Below, piece after piece: positions 12,272-24,300 of a stretch of 64,000 nucleotides of DNA (the stretch's first letter is position 1; each line of letters starts with the position of its first letter). The notes beneath the pieces are model-generated. The model was not told the origin of the DNA and did no database searches. It was given only the letters and a program-made list of their open reading frames with translations. The stretch is from Ashinkailepas kermadecensis (lineage: Eukaryota; Arthropoda; Thecostraca; Neolepadidae): contig JAOTOM010004841.1 of assembly GCA_034440615.1 (NCBI GenBank), forward strand, positions 102,501 through 166,500, read 5' to 3'. The translations under genes and the position numbers were made by a program.

Positions 12272-12502
12272 AATGTAATGTGAATTGTACCCTCATGGAG
12301 GCAATAACCGAAACGATCGAAATATCCCAAAAAGTTACTAATTTAAATATCGTTTTATTTCATGATGGTTCAGTGAGGAGCTATTGCTTTCTTGTTAAGT
12401 TACCGCGGAATGCTATTCGTTAGGCCACATTTATGTCCTTAAATACTTAAACAGAATGAATATCTTTGTTTCTTCGTTAATCCAAATGGAAGTATTTTTG
12501 AT

Positions 12503-12562
12503 ATGGGCGCTGTATAACCAATGCAGTTGATGCGCCCAAAAACTCAAATAACTAACTAACTA
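12503..12562 (+). mobile_element. H60 insertion in block A (60 bp)
   Basis: Stem-loop GGGCGC...GCGCCC with loop TATAACCAATGCAGTTGA, then an A-rich link and AACTAACTAAC tail. Target duplication GAAGTATTTTTGAT at 12489-12502 and 12563-12576. Block B (near 17516) and block C show the uninterrupted single-copy target, so this is a real insertion. Confidence 0.9.
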
Positions 12563-13577
12563 GAAGTATTTTTGATTCACCAATCTAGCTGTGAAGGACG
12601 ATTGGCTAGAAATCAGGTAAAAATTAGAGGTTGAAAAATATTAATGACCATATTCGGATATTTACACTGCTCATTTTTCGAGCACTTAGTAGTGCTGACT
12701 TCGATAGGTGTCTTTCTTTCCCTATCATTATGCCGTCCGCTTGAACGAGCATTTTGCACTTATTGCACACCGTAAAGGAGCGGAACCAGGTCCGCCCTAA
12801 TCGGAATAGGGTATCCAACGGAGAGAGTAACTCTGGGTCTGTCAGTTGGTACGATTTGTTCTGTACTTCCATAACCTTATGTTTTGGCTGGTATGCGCCG
12901 GTGACCCACGTACAACGGTTGGTTGGGTTGCTTCCCGCCGCAACTGGGATGGCGAGAAAAGAGACAAAGCATCATTGGGTTATGTGAATAGGAAGAACAA
13001 AACGACGGCCATACGGGATGATAACGTCGCTCTGTTCGGATGCGCGTCTTCTCCGCCTAGCGGTTAGTCACTTCTGAAACTGTTGTGACACGCCACCTCT
13101 CGTTCCTTCGGCCTCCGTATACCCCCCCTGTTCCTCCGTAGAGATAGTGACCCTGACGTCTTGGCTGCGCCGTGTATTTGCGCTTTTAACCTCATTTACT
13201 CGTTTTTCGTAAATCGCTTTCTTCCCGGCTGTTGGCTTTGATGACATTGAACTGCGCATCCATTGGCGATCACCCATCCTTCGCATCACGGCGTCTTTGG
13301 TTTTAGTTTGTGAGCATTGTTAGGCAACTTTTTTTCCTCAATTTCAGGCGTGTGAGGAGCAAGCAAGTCATGTATAACTGTACTCAGCCTATGTCCGACT
13401 CCAATTGTAATCTTCTGTACAGGCATGTGTCCCTTACTTATAAAGATATTGAGGTATGCTAGAATGAGCGCAGCGCCAGACCACTAGACCATCAGTGGAC
13501 TAAGTAGCTCATAATATTGAGAAAGATTTCAGGCATTAGACATCTAATCACTCAGGTATAGGAAATTTGGGGGTCAT

Positions 13578-13835
13578 ATGAATGAAATATGCAATGTCGT
13601 TAAATGTTTACATAATGTCAATTCGAACCATGCTCGTCTATTTAGATATCACATGGTCCATCACTTTAGGCTATGTAAGTCAAGGTGCAGGACAGCTGAG
13701 CGACAGCATGTTTTCAGACAAAGGGTAGCTGACCAATCGAATAGGCTGCCTGCTGATGTTTTGAGAAGACCTCATTGAATGTAAATAAAACAGGATGGAG
13801 AAGTATTTTAAGGCCTGTTTACATGCGGCAAAAAC
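13578..13835 (+). pseudogene. C-terminal remnant of a CR1/Jockey-type reverse transcriptase, block A
   Basis: The frame begins M-N-E-I-C and contains F-R-Q-R-V-A-D-Q-S-N-R-L-P-A-D-V, matching the usual F-F-s-q-R-V-x-d-x-W-N-x-L-P-x-x-V signature at the end of LINE RTs. A stop follows, and one frame over reads S-L-N-V-N-K. Catalytic domains are absent. An old fossil carried along with the duplicated unit. Confidence 0.6.
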
Positions 13836-15000
13836 CCGACAGAATCCCGACAGAATCGTCACGTTGACAGGACTGAGCTATTGTAGTATGCTATTGTGAA
13901 TGATGATCATGAAGTGTGACTACCGCACCTGATTCGTACATACCGCATCACAAGTGCTTTCAAAATAAGTACAGATGTACAAAGTTCCATGTTTTGTTGT
14001 TTATTCTTCTGTTTGACATTTGATCAGCATGGGCTGCGGATGTCTGTTAAAATGCATCAAATTGCCAGCAAAAATGAATTCTAGATATCTACTGTAATTT
14101 CTTTCTTCAGGATATGTCGGTACTGGCACTGCAACTGCTGGTTTTCTACCGAAGTACATGCATACATTTTACGGGTGGTCTGTCCATGCCAAAATGTAAC
14201 GATTCTATTCTCCATCTATGGCATTAGCTGCAATGCTAGTTTTGTGACAACTCCATGGGGCACAGATGAAGATGCCCGAGGGGCCCAGATTTGCACTGTA
14301 TTGAAGCCAAAGGTTGAGAAAATTATGACTTATCCACCTGTGTCTTGACTGTACTGTCAAAGCCCCACTGATAAAATAGCACAACTCTGCCTGTTGCGAT
14401 CCTATCTGTATCCATGATTCCATGATTATACAGTTTCGAAGTCCCCAAGTAATGCCACAGTGCAATATAGCAGTGCCCAGTGGATATAAGCATCTTAGCA
14501 GTCATACAGCAGAAAAACTAATTGAGAAAACCTGGTAATATTCAAGGTTCGAAGCTTATATCATAATGATACTCGCGGCATGCTGCACGTCTGGACGTTA
14601 GCAATGGGCTATCTTGGCGGGCAGCACGGCTCCATTTGTTCCCTTTTCTTGTGGTTGGTGGAAAGACCAATGCATGCCTTTTGGGGCTTAATGTTTGTGG
14701 TGTTCTGGCGCCTTCGAATAAAGCAAGAATGACGACGCCACCGATTCCTCTGCTATTGTCATGCTCTCAGGCGACCATGAGGTGCCAAGTCATAGCACCC
14801 GCCTGTTGTTAAAGCATCACGTCACGGCGAACCACAGGACGATCTAGATATCCCATGACTATTAAATTAGTTTCATTGACGTTTTCCTCGTTGGTAGAAA
14901 TTCATCTTGGTGCGATTATTTACATAATCGGTATGAAATGAAAGAGAACTATGCGTTACTTGACGTGGAACAACCCCATTACCGATAACTCAGGCTGGAA

Positions 15001-15006
<6 letters not shown>

Positions 15007-15078
<72 letters not shown>

Positions 15079-15297
15079 AGAGAAGAGACAGAGACAGAGA
15101 CAGAGACAGAGACAGAGACAGAGACAGAGACAGAGACAGAGACAGAGACAGAGACAGAGACAGAGACAGAGACAGAGACAGAGACAGAGACAGAGACAGA
15201 GACAGAGACAGAGACAGAGACAGAGACAGAGACTGAGACTGAGACTGAGACTGAGACTGAGACTGAGACTGAGACTGAGACTGAGACTGAGAGAAGG
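15007..15297. repeat. (GA)n-(GAGACA)n-(GAGACT)n compound microsatellite, block A
   Basis: Dinucleotide run to about 15080, hexamer GAGACA to about 15231, then GAGACT. The GAGACT tract is unique to this block. RDRD, ETET, QRQR and SLSL frames over it are not genes. Confidence 0.97.
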
Positions 15298-15769
15298 GGG
15301 AAGACAAAGGACAAAACATGAAACAGGCAAATAGCCGAATAGACGAACAGAGGGATAGGTAAGTAGATAAATAGAGAAAGAGAGAACGAAAGAAGGCGAG
15401 AGACGCGGATATGCTGAGATACTGGGAGGCTGTCTATGAGAATGAACGACAGACTGAGAGACAGACTGAGAGGCAGACTGGGGGTCAGGCTGGCAGACCG
15501 AGAGACTGAGAGATCGAGACACGAAAATGACACCAAAGGCTCCTATAACAAGTCCGCATACTTATCGATTATTGCTGACCCAAATATTGATCTTCGTTGG
15601 ACAGGAGAAGATTATTCCCCAATCCCATGATGTAACATCAGATCAAAGCCTTTCTCAAAGTTCTTCATCAACTATTTAGCTCAATCATGTTTAGGCCAAT
15701 GACCTGGCGATGCATTTATGTGGGTCAGGATATTTTATAGAGCATAACTGGTGTTTGACGTCTTTTTTT

Positions 15770-15847
15770 CACGTGGGAACTGGCGCGCGACCGACAATTA
15801 TTTTTGGAGAATGCGATATAGTTTGCTGTTTATAGAAAACCATCATA
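15770..15847 (+). promoter_or_regulatory. P3 core promoter: E-box, TATA-like box, initiator
   Basis: CACGTG at 15770-15775 runs into GTGGGAAC, which also fits a Su(H)/CSL-type site (CGTGGGAA). TATAG is at 15817-15821 and the initiator A at 15845, 28 bp downstream. Start codon 149 bases on. Confidence 0.5.
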
Positions 15848-15993
15848 CTAATTTCGTTTCCCTACGAGTGAACAAGCCACCTGTAGTTCTTATAACAAGT
15901 CGTTAGGTACTTTAAGTTCTGAAATTATCACGTCTGTGAAATCTGAGTTATAGTATTGTTGATTTAAGTTCTGAAAGCGTCCTCAAGTGCCAC

Positions 15994-16482
15994 ATGATGT
16001 CGGTTTTCCTACGCACATTGATCTGCGTTTGTCTCGCACTTCATTTCGTGTCCGGTACCCAGCATCCATTAAGCTCATTGACTGAAGAAGTTGATGAACA
16101 TGCACTAACTTCACACGTATCTAAACGTGGTTTCACCCAGACACGCTGTACGCGAAAAGAGAACTATAACCATGGGCTCCAGTTAGAAGCGGACGAAACT
16201 TTTTGCAATACCTGTATGTGCTTCAATAAAAGATGGTGGTGCACCAACAAGACAGGTTGCAGAAACGATACAGAGGTTTTAAATTGCTATGAGATTGCAA
16301 AATTGGGAAGATATACCGAAAAATGCCCCGCAAAATACAGGATCAAACCAGAAGATATGCGTTGCACCAATGGTAAAGTATACCACGTTAAAGGCAAGCT
16401 ATGTGTCTGTCATCGTGGTAAACCAAGATGTGGTGGGAGAAAAATTAATCGTACGTTGTGGGGATGGAATTTGAAATACTAA
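15994..16482 (+). CDS. P3: secreted 12-Cys prepropeptide (162 aa)
   Basis: Same architecture as P2: Met-Met start, signal peptide, propeptide ending S-K-R, and a 117-residue mature chain with 12 cysteines. Relative to P2 it carries Gln49, Thr69, Asn91, Glu100 and Arg141 in place of Lys, Ser, His, Lys and His. All five are replacement changes and I found no silent change between the two coding sequences. The mature peptide is identical to that of P4. N91-D-T adds a possible glycosylation sequon absent from P2. It lies at the start of duplication block B, 149 bases after the predicted transcription start. AATAAA is at 16866-16871. No intron is needed: one frame runs from signal peptide to stop. 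Confidence 0.9.
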   Translation: MMSVFLRTLICVCLALHFVSGTQHPLSSLTEEVDEHALTSHVSKRGFTQTRCTRKENYNHGLQLEADETFCNTCMCFNKRWWCTNKTGCRNDTEVLNCYEIAKLGRYTEKCPAKYRIKPEDMRCTNGKVYHVKGKLCVCHRGKPRCGGRKINRTLWGWNLKY

Positions 16483-16865
16483 TCGTACGTTGTGGGGATG
16501 GAATGTATAAGTCAAGATGCGGAGCGAAGAAAAAGAATCGTACCAACGGATGGTAACAGAGGACCTAGGATGGAAGTAGCTCAAGAAATGCGTTGTCAAG
16601 TTGCACAAGAGGACTTCATCAGGACCGTCGCGTAAAAGACATGCTTTAAGTTGAATTTTGGAGCAAATTGAAGTGTATAAAAGCAAGGTTTCCGAGTGGT
16701 GTACGCGGATACTTTTCTGTATATTATTTTCTTTGTTTAATAACCTTTGGCTCTTTTGTTTTGATGTTGGTATTTAGTGTTCGATAAACGAATAATACCA
16801 ACGTGTGTCTTATAATACACGCTGATTGGAAGTAATGTACGGCATGGAGCTATACAGATACAACC

Positions 16866-16871
16866 AATAAA
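16866..16871 (+). terminator. P3 poly(A) signal
   Basis: AATAAA about 385 bases after the stop, in the same context as in P2 and P4. Confidence 0.6.
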
Positions 16872-17135
16872 TCTTTAGAACTCATGAAGTGCGGCGTATG
16901 TCACCATTGAAAAATGCGACAAGCTACGCGTTTGTCCATGCTTACTATAATCAGGAATTTAAATCATCTTCGTTTGATGCGTGGATAACGTGCAAGCGCA
17001 GTTACGATTTATTTTGTGGTTGCAAAGTTGTGATATTTGGTTGATCGATGAAAATGAGACGTCGATTGATATTTAAATTAGTAACTTTTTGGTATATTTC
17101 CAACGTTTCGGCTATTGCCGAATGTAATGTGAATT

Positions 17136-17300
17136 GGTTGGTTGGTTATTGGTTTTTACGACACGTCGACCGTCGAGTCATGTAGCGTCGCCAATCTCTC
17201 ACGCCGATTGGTCGCGTGCGAAGAGTAGCGACAGGTGAGACTCGAACCCACAACCTTTCGATTGTGACACGAGCATCTTACCCCGAGACCACTCGTCTCC
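17136..17300 (-). mobile_element. SINE-A copy in block B
   Basis: Same insertion as at 12107-12271, with identical target duplication AATGTAATGTGAATT (17121-17135, 17301-17315). A few point differences. Confidence 0.92.
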
Positions 17301-18539
17301 AATGTAATGTGAATTGTACCCTGATGGAGGCAATAGCCGAAACGATCGAAATATCCCAAAAAGTTACTAATTTAAATATCGTTTTATTTCATGATGGTTC
17401 AGTGAGGAGCTATTGCTTTCTTGTTAAGTTACCGCGGAATGCTATTCGTTAAGCCACATCTATGTCCTTAAATACTTAAACAGAATGAATATCTTTGTTT
17501 CTTCGTTAATCCAAATGGAAGTATTTTTGATTCACCAATCTAGCTGTGAACGACGATTGGCTAGAAATCAGGTAAAAATTAGAGGTTGAAAAATATTAAT
17601 GACCATATTCGGATATTTACACTGCTTATTTTTCGAGCACTTAGTAGTGCTGACTTCGATAGGTGTCTTTCTTTCCCTATCATTATGCCGTCCGCTTGAA
17701 CGAGCATTTTGCACTTATTGCACACCGTAAAGGAGCGGAACCAGGTCCGCCCTAATCGGAATAGGGTATCCAACGGAGAGAGTAACTCTGGGTCTGTCAG
17801 TTGGTACGATTTGTTCTGTACTTCCATAACCTTATGTTTTGGCTGGTATGCGCCGGTGACCCACGTACAACGGTTGGTTGGGTTGCTTCCCGCCGCAACT
17901 GGGATGGCGAGAAAAGAGACAAAGCATCATTGGGTTATGTGAATAGGAAGAACAAAACGACGGCCATACGGGATGATAACGTCGCTCTGTTCGGATGCGC
18001 GTCTTCTCCGCCTAGCGGTTAGTCACTTCTGAAACTGTTGTGACACGCCACCTCTCGTTCCTTCGGCCTCCGTATACCCCCCCCTGTTCCTCCGTAGAGA
18101 TAGTGACCCTGACGTCTTGGCTGCGCCGTGTCTTTGCGCTTTTAACCTCATTTACTCGTTTTTCGTAAATCGCTTTCTTCCCGGCTGTTGGCTTTGATGA
18201 CATTGAACTGCGCATCCATTGGCGATCACCCATCCTTCGCATCACGGCGTCTTTGGTTTTAGTTTGTGAGCATTGTTAGGCAACTTTTTTTCCTCAATTT
18301 CAGGCGTGTGAGGTATCAGAGCAAGCAAGTCATGTATAACTGTACTCAGCCTATGTCCGACTCCAATTGTAATCTTCTGTACAGGCATGTGTCCCTTACT
18401 TATAAAGATATTGAGGTATGCTAGAATGAGCGCAGCGCCAGACCACTAGACCATCAGTGGACTAAGTAGCTCATAATATTGAGAAAGATTTCAGGCATTA
18501 GACATCTAATCACTCAGGTATAGGAAATTTGGGGGTCAT

Positions 18540-18795
18540 ATGAATGAAATATGCAAGGTCGTTAAAGGTTTACATAATGTCAATTCGAACCATGCTCGTC
18601 TATTTAGATATCACATGGTCCATCACTTTATGCTATATAAGTCAAGATGTAGGACAGCTGAGCGACAGCATGTTTTCAGACAAAGGGTAGCTGACCAATC
18701 GAATAGGCTGCCTGCTGATGTTTTGGGGAGACCTCATTGAATGTAAATAAAACAGGATGGAGAAGTATTTTAAGGCCTGTTTACATGCGGCAAAA
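18540..18795 (+). pseudogene. C-terminal remnant of a CR1/Jockey-type reverse transcriptase, block B
   Basis: Duplicate of the block A fossil with a few substitutions (Lys-Val-Val-Lys-Gly in place of Asn-Val-Val-Lys-Cys). It has no independent origin; it was copied with the block. Confidence 0.6.
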
Positions 18796-19968
18796 ACCAG
18801 ACAGAATCCCGACAGAATCGTCACGTTGACAGGACTGAGCTATTGTAGTATGCTATTGTGAATGATGATCATGAAGTGTGACTACCGCACCTGATTCGTA
18901 CATACCGCATCACAAGTGCTTTCAAAATAAGTACAGATGTACAAAGTTCCATGTTTTGTTGTTTATTCTTCTGTTTGACATTTGATCAGCATGGGCTGCG
19001 GATGTCTGTTAAAATGCATCAAATTGCCAGCAAAAATGAATTCTAGATATCTACTGTAATTTCTTTCTTCAGGATATGTCGGTACTGGCACTGCAACTGC
19101 TGGTTTTCTACCGAAGTACATGCATACATTTTACGGGTGGTCTGTCCATGCCAAAATGTAACGATTCTATTCTCCATCTATGGCATTAGCTGCAATGCTA
19201 GTTTTGTGACAACTCCATGGGGCACAGATGAAGATGCCCGAGGGGCCCAGATTTGCATTGTACTGAAGCCAAAGGTTGAGAAAATTATGACTTATCCACC
19301 TGTGTCTTGACTGTACTGTCAAAGCCCCACTGATAAAATAGCACAACTCTGCCTGTTGCGATCCTATCTGTATCCATGATTCCATGATTATACAGTTTCG
19401 AAGTCCCCAAGTAATGTCACAGTGCAATATAGCAGTGCCCAGTGGATATAAGCATCTTAGCAGTCATACAGCAGAAAAACTAATTGAGAAAACCTGGTAA
19501 TATTGAAGGTTCGAAGCTTATATCAAAATGATACTCGCGGCACGCTGCACGTCTGGACGTTAGCAATGGGCCATCTTGGCGGGCAGCACGGCTCCATTTG
19601 TTCCCTTTTCTTGTGGTTGGTGGAAAGCCCAATGCATGCCTTTTGGGGCTTAATGTTTGTGGTGTTCTGGCGCCTTCGAATAAAGCAAGAATGACGAAGC
19701 CAGCGATTCCTCTGCTATTGTCATGCTCTCAGGCGACCATGAAGTGCCAAGTCATAGCACCCGCCTGTTGTTAGAGCATCACGTCACGGCGAACCACAGG
19801 ACGATCTAGATATCCCATGACTATTAAATTAGTTTCATTGACGTTTTCCTCGTTGGTAGAAATTCATCTTGATGCGATTATTTACATAATCAGTATGAAA
19901 TTAAAGAGAACTATGCGTTACTTGACGTGGAACAACCCCATTACCGATAACTCAGGCTGGAATGTGTG

Positions 19969-19971
19969 AGT

Positions 19972-20065
<94 letters not shown>

Positions 20066-20168
20066 CAGAGACAGAGACAGAGACAGAGACAGAGACAGAG
20101 ACAGAGACAGAGACAGAGACAGAGACAGAGACAGAGACAGAGACAGAGACAGAGACAGAGACAGAGAC

Positions 20169-20230
<62 letters not shown>

Positions 20231-20231
20231 G
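19969..20231. repeat. (GA)n-(GAGACA)n compound microsatellite, block B
   Basis: Same locus as in block A but with a second GA run (about 20176-20207) inside the GAGACA tract and no GAGACT, so the arrays have changed since the blocks separated. Confidence 0.97.
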
Positions 20232-20707
20232 GGGGAGGAAGACAAAGGACAAAACGTGAAACAGGCAAATAGCCGAATAGACGAACAGAGGGATAGGTAA
20301 GTAGATAAATAGAGAAAGAGAGAACGAAAGAAGGCGAGAGACGCGGATATGCTGAGATACTGGGAGGCTATCTATGAGAATGAACGACAGACTGAGAGAC
20401 AGACTGAGAGGCAGACTGGGGGTCAGGCTGGCAGACCGAGAGACTGAGAGATCGAGACACGAAAATGACACCAAAGGCTCCTATAACAAGTCCGCATACT
20501 TATCGATTATTGCTGACCCAAATATTGATCTTCGTTGGACAGGAGAAGATTATTCCCCAATCCCATGATGTAACATCAGATCAAAGCCTTTCTCAAAGTT
20601 CTTCATCAACTATTTAGCTCAATCATGTTTAGGCCAATGACCTGGCGATGCATTTATGTGGGTCAGGATATTTTATAGAGCATAACTGGTGTTTGACGTC
20701 TTTTTTT

Positions 20708-20785
20708 CACGTGGGAACTGGCGCGCGACCGACAATTATTTTTGGAGAATGCGATATAGTTTGCTGTTTATAGAAAACCATCATA
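20708..20785 (+). promoter_or_regulatory. P4 core promoter: E-box, TATA-like box, initiator
   Basis: CACGTG at 20708-20713, TATAG at 20755-20759 and initiator A at 20783; spacings match P2 and P3 exactly (47 and 28 bp). Confidence 0.5.
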
Positions 20786-20931
20786 CTAATTTCGTTTCCC
20801 TACGAGTGAACAAACCACCTGTAGTTCTTATAACAAGTCGTTAGTTACTTTAAGTTCTGAAATTATCACGTCTGTGAAATCTGAGTTATAGTATTGTTGA
20901 TTTAAGTTCTGAAAGCGTCCTCAAGTGCCAC

Positions 20932-21420
20932 ATGATGTCGGCTTTCCTACGCACATTGATCTGCGTTTGTCTCGCACTTCATTTCGTGTCCGGTACCCAG
21001 CATCCATTAAGCTCATTGACTGAAGAAGTTGATGAACATGCACTAACTTCACACGTATCTAAACGTGGTTTCACCCAGACACGCTGTACGCGAAAAGAGA
21101 ACTATAACCATGGGCTCCAGTTAGAAGCGGACGAAACTTTTTGCAATACCTGTATGTGCTTCAATAAAAGATGGTGGTGCACCAACAAGACAGGTTGCAG
21201 AAACGATACAGAGGTTTTAAATTGCTATGAGATTGCAAAATTGGGAAGATATACCGAAAAATGCCCCGCAAAATACAGGATCAAACCAGAAGATATGCGT
21301 TGCACCAATGGTAAAGTATACCACGTTAAAGGCAAGCTATGTGTCTGTCATCGTGGTAAACCAAGATGTGGTGGGAGAAAAATTAATCGTACGTTGTGGG
21401 GATGGAATTTGAAATACTAA
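20932..21420 (+). CDS. P4: secreted 12-Cys prepropeptide (162 aa)
   Basis: Nearly identical to P3; the one coding difference I can see is Val4 to Ala in the signal peptide, so the predicted mature peptide is the same. The signal peptide, Lys44-Arg45 processing site and 12-Cys pattern are intact, and the promoter motifs and AATAAA (21804-21809) are kept, so the copy looks functional. It heads block C, whose 3' flank lacks the SINE found in blocks A and B but has gained a 2.6-kb LINE. Such similarity points to recent unequal crossing-over or gene conversion between P3 and P4. Confidence 0.9.
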   Translation: MMSAFLRTLICVCLALHFVSGTQHPLSSLTEEVDEHALTSHVSKRGFTQTRCTRKENYNHGLQLEADETFCNTCMCFNKRWWCTNKTGCRNDTEVLNCYEIAKLGRYTEKCPAKYRIKPEDMRCTNGKVYHVKGKLCVCHRGKPRCGGRKINRTLWGWNLKY

Positions 21421-21803
21421 TCGTACGTTGTGGGGATGGAATGTATAAGTCAAGATGCGGAGCGAAGAAAAAGAATCGTACCAACGGATGGTAACAGAGG
21501 ACCTAGGATGGAAGTAGCTCAAGAAATGCGTTGTCAAGTTGCACAAGAGGACTTCATCAGGACCGTCGCGTAAAAGACATGCTTTAAGTTGAATTTTGGA
21601 GCAAATTGAAGTGTATAAAAGCAAGGTTTCCGAGTGGTGTACGCGGATACTTTTCTGTATATTATTTTTTTTGTTTAATAACCTTTGGCTCTTTTGTTTT
21701 GATGTTGGTATTTAGTGTTGGATAAACGAGTAATACCAACGTGTGTCTTATAATACACGCTGATTGGAACTAATGTACGGCATGGAGCTATACGGATACA
21801 ACC

Positions 21804-21809
21804 AATAAA
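21804..21809 (+). terminator. P4 poly(A) signal
   Basis: AATAAA about 385 bases after the stop, conserved in position with P3. Confidence 0.6.
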
Positions 21810-23635
21810 TCTTTAGAACTCATGAAGTGCGGCGTATGTCACCATTGAAAAATGCGACAAGCTACGCGTTTGTCCATGCTTACTATAATCAGGAATTTAA
21901 ATCATCTTCGTTTGATGCGTGGATAACGTGCAAGCGCAATTACGATTTATTTTGTGGTTGCAAAGTTGTGATATTTGGTTGATCGATGAAAATGAGACAT
22001 CGATTGATATTTAAATTAGTAACTTTTTGGTATATTTCCAACGTTTCGGCTATTGCCGATGGTAATGTGAATTGTACCCTGATGGAGGCAATAGCCGAAA
22101 CGATCGAAATATCCCAACAAGTTACTAATTTAAATATCGTTTTATTTCATGATGGTTCAGTGAGGAGCTACTGCTTTCTTGTTAAATTACCGCGGAATGC
22201 TATTCGTTAAGCCTATTCTATGTCCTTAAATACTTATACAGAATGAATATCTTTGTTTCTTCGTTAATCCAAATGGAAGTATTTTTGGTTCACCAATCTT
22301 GCTGTGAAGGACGATTGGCTAGAAATCAGGTAAAAATTAGTGGTTGAAAAATATTAATGACCATATTCGGATATTTACACTGCTTATTTTTCGAGCACTT
22401 AGTAGTGCTGACTTCGATAGGTGTCTTTCTTTCCCTATCATTATCCCGTCCGCTTGAACGAGCATTTTGCACTTATTTCATACCGTAAAGGAGCGGAATC
22501 AGGTCCGCCCCAATCGGAATAGGGTATCCAACGGAGAGTAACTCTGCGTCTGTCAGTTGGTGCGATTTGTTCTGTACTTCCATAACCTTATGTTTTGGCT
22601 GGTATGCGCCGGTGACTCAGGTACAACGGTTCGTTTGGTTGCTCCCCGCCGCCACTGGGATGGCGAGAAAAGAGACAAAACATCATTGGGTTATGTGTAT
22701 ACGAAAAACAAAACGACGGCCATACGAGATGATAACGTCGCTCTGCTCGGATGCGCGTCTTCTCCGTCTAGCGGTTAGTCACTTGTGAAACTGTTATGAC
22801 ACGCCACCTCTCGTTCCTTCGGCCTCCGTATTACCCCCCCCTGTTCCTCCGTAGCGAGAGTGACCCTGACGTCTTGGCTGCGCCGTCTATTCGCGCTTTT
22901 AACCTCATGTACTCGCTTTTCGTAAATCACATTCTTCCCGGCTGTTGGCTTTGATGACATTGAGCTACGCATCCTTTTTTTATCCCCTAAATCTTTAGCT
23001 GAGGCAAAGTGCCATCTGCTAGAGATTGTTACGTTAAAGAAGAAATTACGTTAATCCGGCTTATGTGACATCCGGTTATTTCAATTAGGCAAGAAAGGAG
23101 AGACGCCGTCAAACAAGAAACATGGCGTAGAGGGACGATACATACATGGGAAACAGGTACATGTTCAGACATACATACATACATACAATCATAACAATGG
23201 AAGGACATTTGGAGGGTGGAAGGGTGGACAGCTTCACAGCCTACGGAGATGCTCCACTGCCCACCTGAGACCTGAAGCGAAGCGAAGCAGAGTCCTGTCA
23301 CCCAGAGCGAGTCGTGGGATTCAGGCCCGACCTTGTATGTGTCGGTGTATGTTAAGTTAAAGCTTGGAAACCCCTAAAAAGGGAAAAACCAAGCTGCTTG
23401 GAAAACCCGTAGGTAAAAACCAAGCGCAATTTAAAAGGAAATCCGTCCGTTTTGGCCAAATTGGATCGGTTCCTGTCTACCTAGTGTGAGATAACCTATA
23501 TGTGTGTATTGCGACGTCGGAGAGGAAGAGGTGTGGAGCGGAGTCATACAGCCAGTGAGGAGTGTAGCGCATGTGATATAACTTTTTTTTACTTCACCTC
23601 ATACTTGCTTGGATCAGGTAAATGCAACGGAGGCT

Positions 23636-24300
23636 TTAGATCAGTTCGGATGGTTTGGTGTCTTGTAGAAAGCGGAAAAGTAACTCAAGGAGTGCCGGGT
23701 GCTCATTCCCGAGGAGAGCTTGAAGCGAAAGTTGTGAATGGATGTTGGTGAAATACTGGATGATATCGCGACGGTGAGGAGCATATGCTGGACAGTTAAG
23801 TAAGATATGGGTGACAGTAACGCGTACGTGGCATGTGCTACAAAGTGGAAGGCGGTGTGGTCCATGAAAAATATAATCGTGTGTCAATTTGGTGTGTCCG
23901 AGTCGAAGTCTGGCGAGTGCCACCTCGTTCAGAGGAGTGTGCTGGTTGGAGGAGGGCCAGCTGGAGAGTGTGGGCTTGATATCGTGTAGGTGTGTTGTGT
24001 TATGTGACCAGCAGTCCTGAATAAATTTTTTAATAAATTATTTGTGAGGGACAGAAGATCCCGGGGGGACCGGAGCTCCATTGTTAGCGGGGAGGGAGGT
24101 CGCCGCGCGGGCGAGACCGTCTACCCTTTCGTTTCCCGGGATACCCCTATGTCCAGGGTTCCAGAGCAGGGTGTGCTGAAGGTGTGCGTGGTGGTCATTG
24201 TAGAGGTGTCGGATGGCGTGGAGCGTGGGGTGTGTGATGTTGTGTAGTGCCGCGAGGGCGTCCACGGAAGATCGTGAGTCAGTGCATATTGTAGTAGGGG
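23636..24300 (-). pseudogene. RNase H and C-terminal Cys/His region of the block C LINE
   Basis: The 24038-24265 frame contains W-N-P-G-H-R-G-I-P-G-N-E-R-V-D, the RNase H signature with its His and second Asp. The 23636-23923 frame has L-C-S-T-C-H-V-R-V-T-V-T-H-I-L-L-N-C, a C-x2-C-x8-H-x4-C pattern common at LINE ORF2 ends. The frames are interrupted between them. Confidence 0.8.

Larger units (their letters stand above)
10541..15703 (+). repeat. Tandem segmental duplication, block A (carries P2)
   Basis: From CTGGCGAT at 10541 the sequence matches 15704 onward with few differences, through P2, its 3' flank, a LINE tail remnant and a GA/GAGACA microsatellite. Block-specific events are the 132-bp 3' UTR duplication and an H60 insertion at 12503. 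The left boundary abuts a truncated LINE endonuclease. Confidence 0.9.
15704..20641 (+). repeat. Tandem segmental duplication, block B (carries P3)
   Basis: Near-identical to block A over its length (offset about 5161 bp) and to block C at its start (offset 4938 bp). It shares the SINE-A insertion with block A but lacks the H60 insertion. Confidence 0.9.

Noticed and set aside
12127..12330. Short conserved frames in the SINE-A copies of blocks A and B
   Set aside because: Conserved because the blocks are recent duplicates; the frames span SINE and flank.
14951..20474. Long RD/QR/ET/SVSV/SLSL reading frames
   Set aside because: Translations of GA, GAGACA and GAGACT microsatellites on both strands; present in every frame.
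11238..21624. 95-codon minus-strand frames opposite the ends of P2-P4
   Set aside because: Antisense shadows of the coding exon, preserved only because the sense genes are near-identical.
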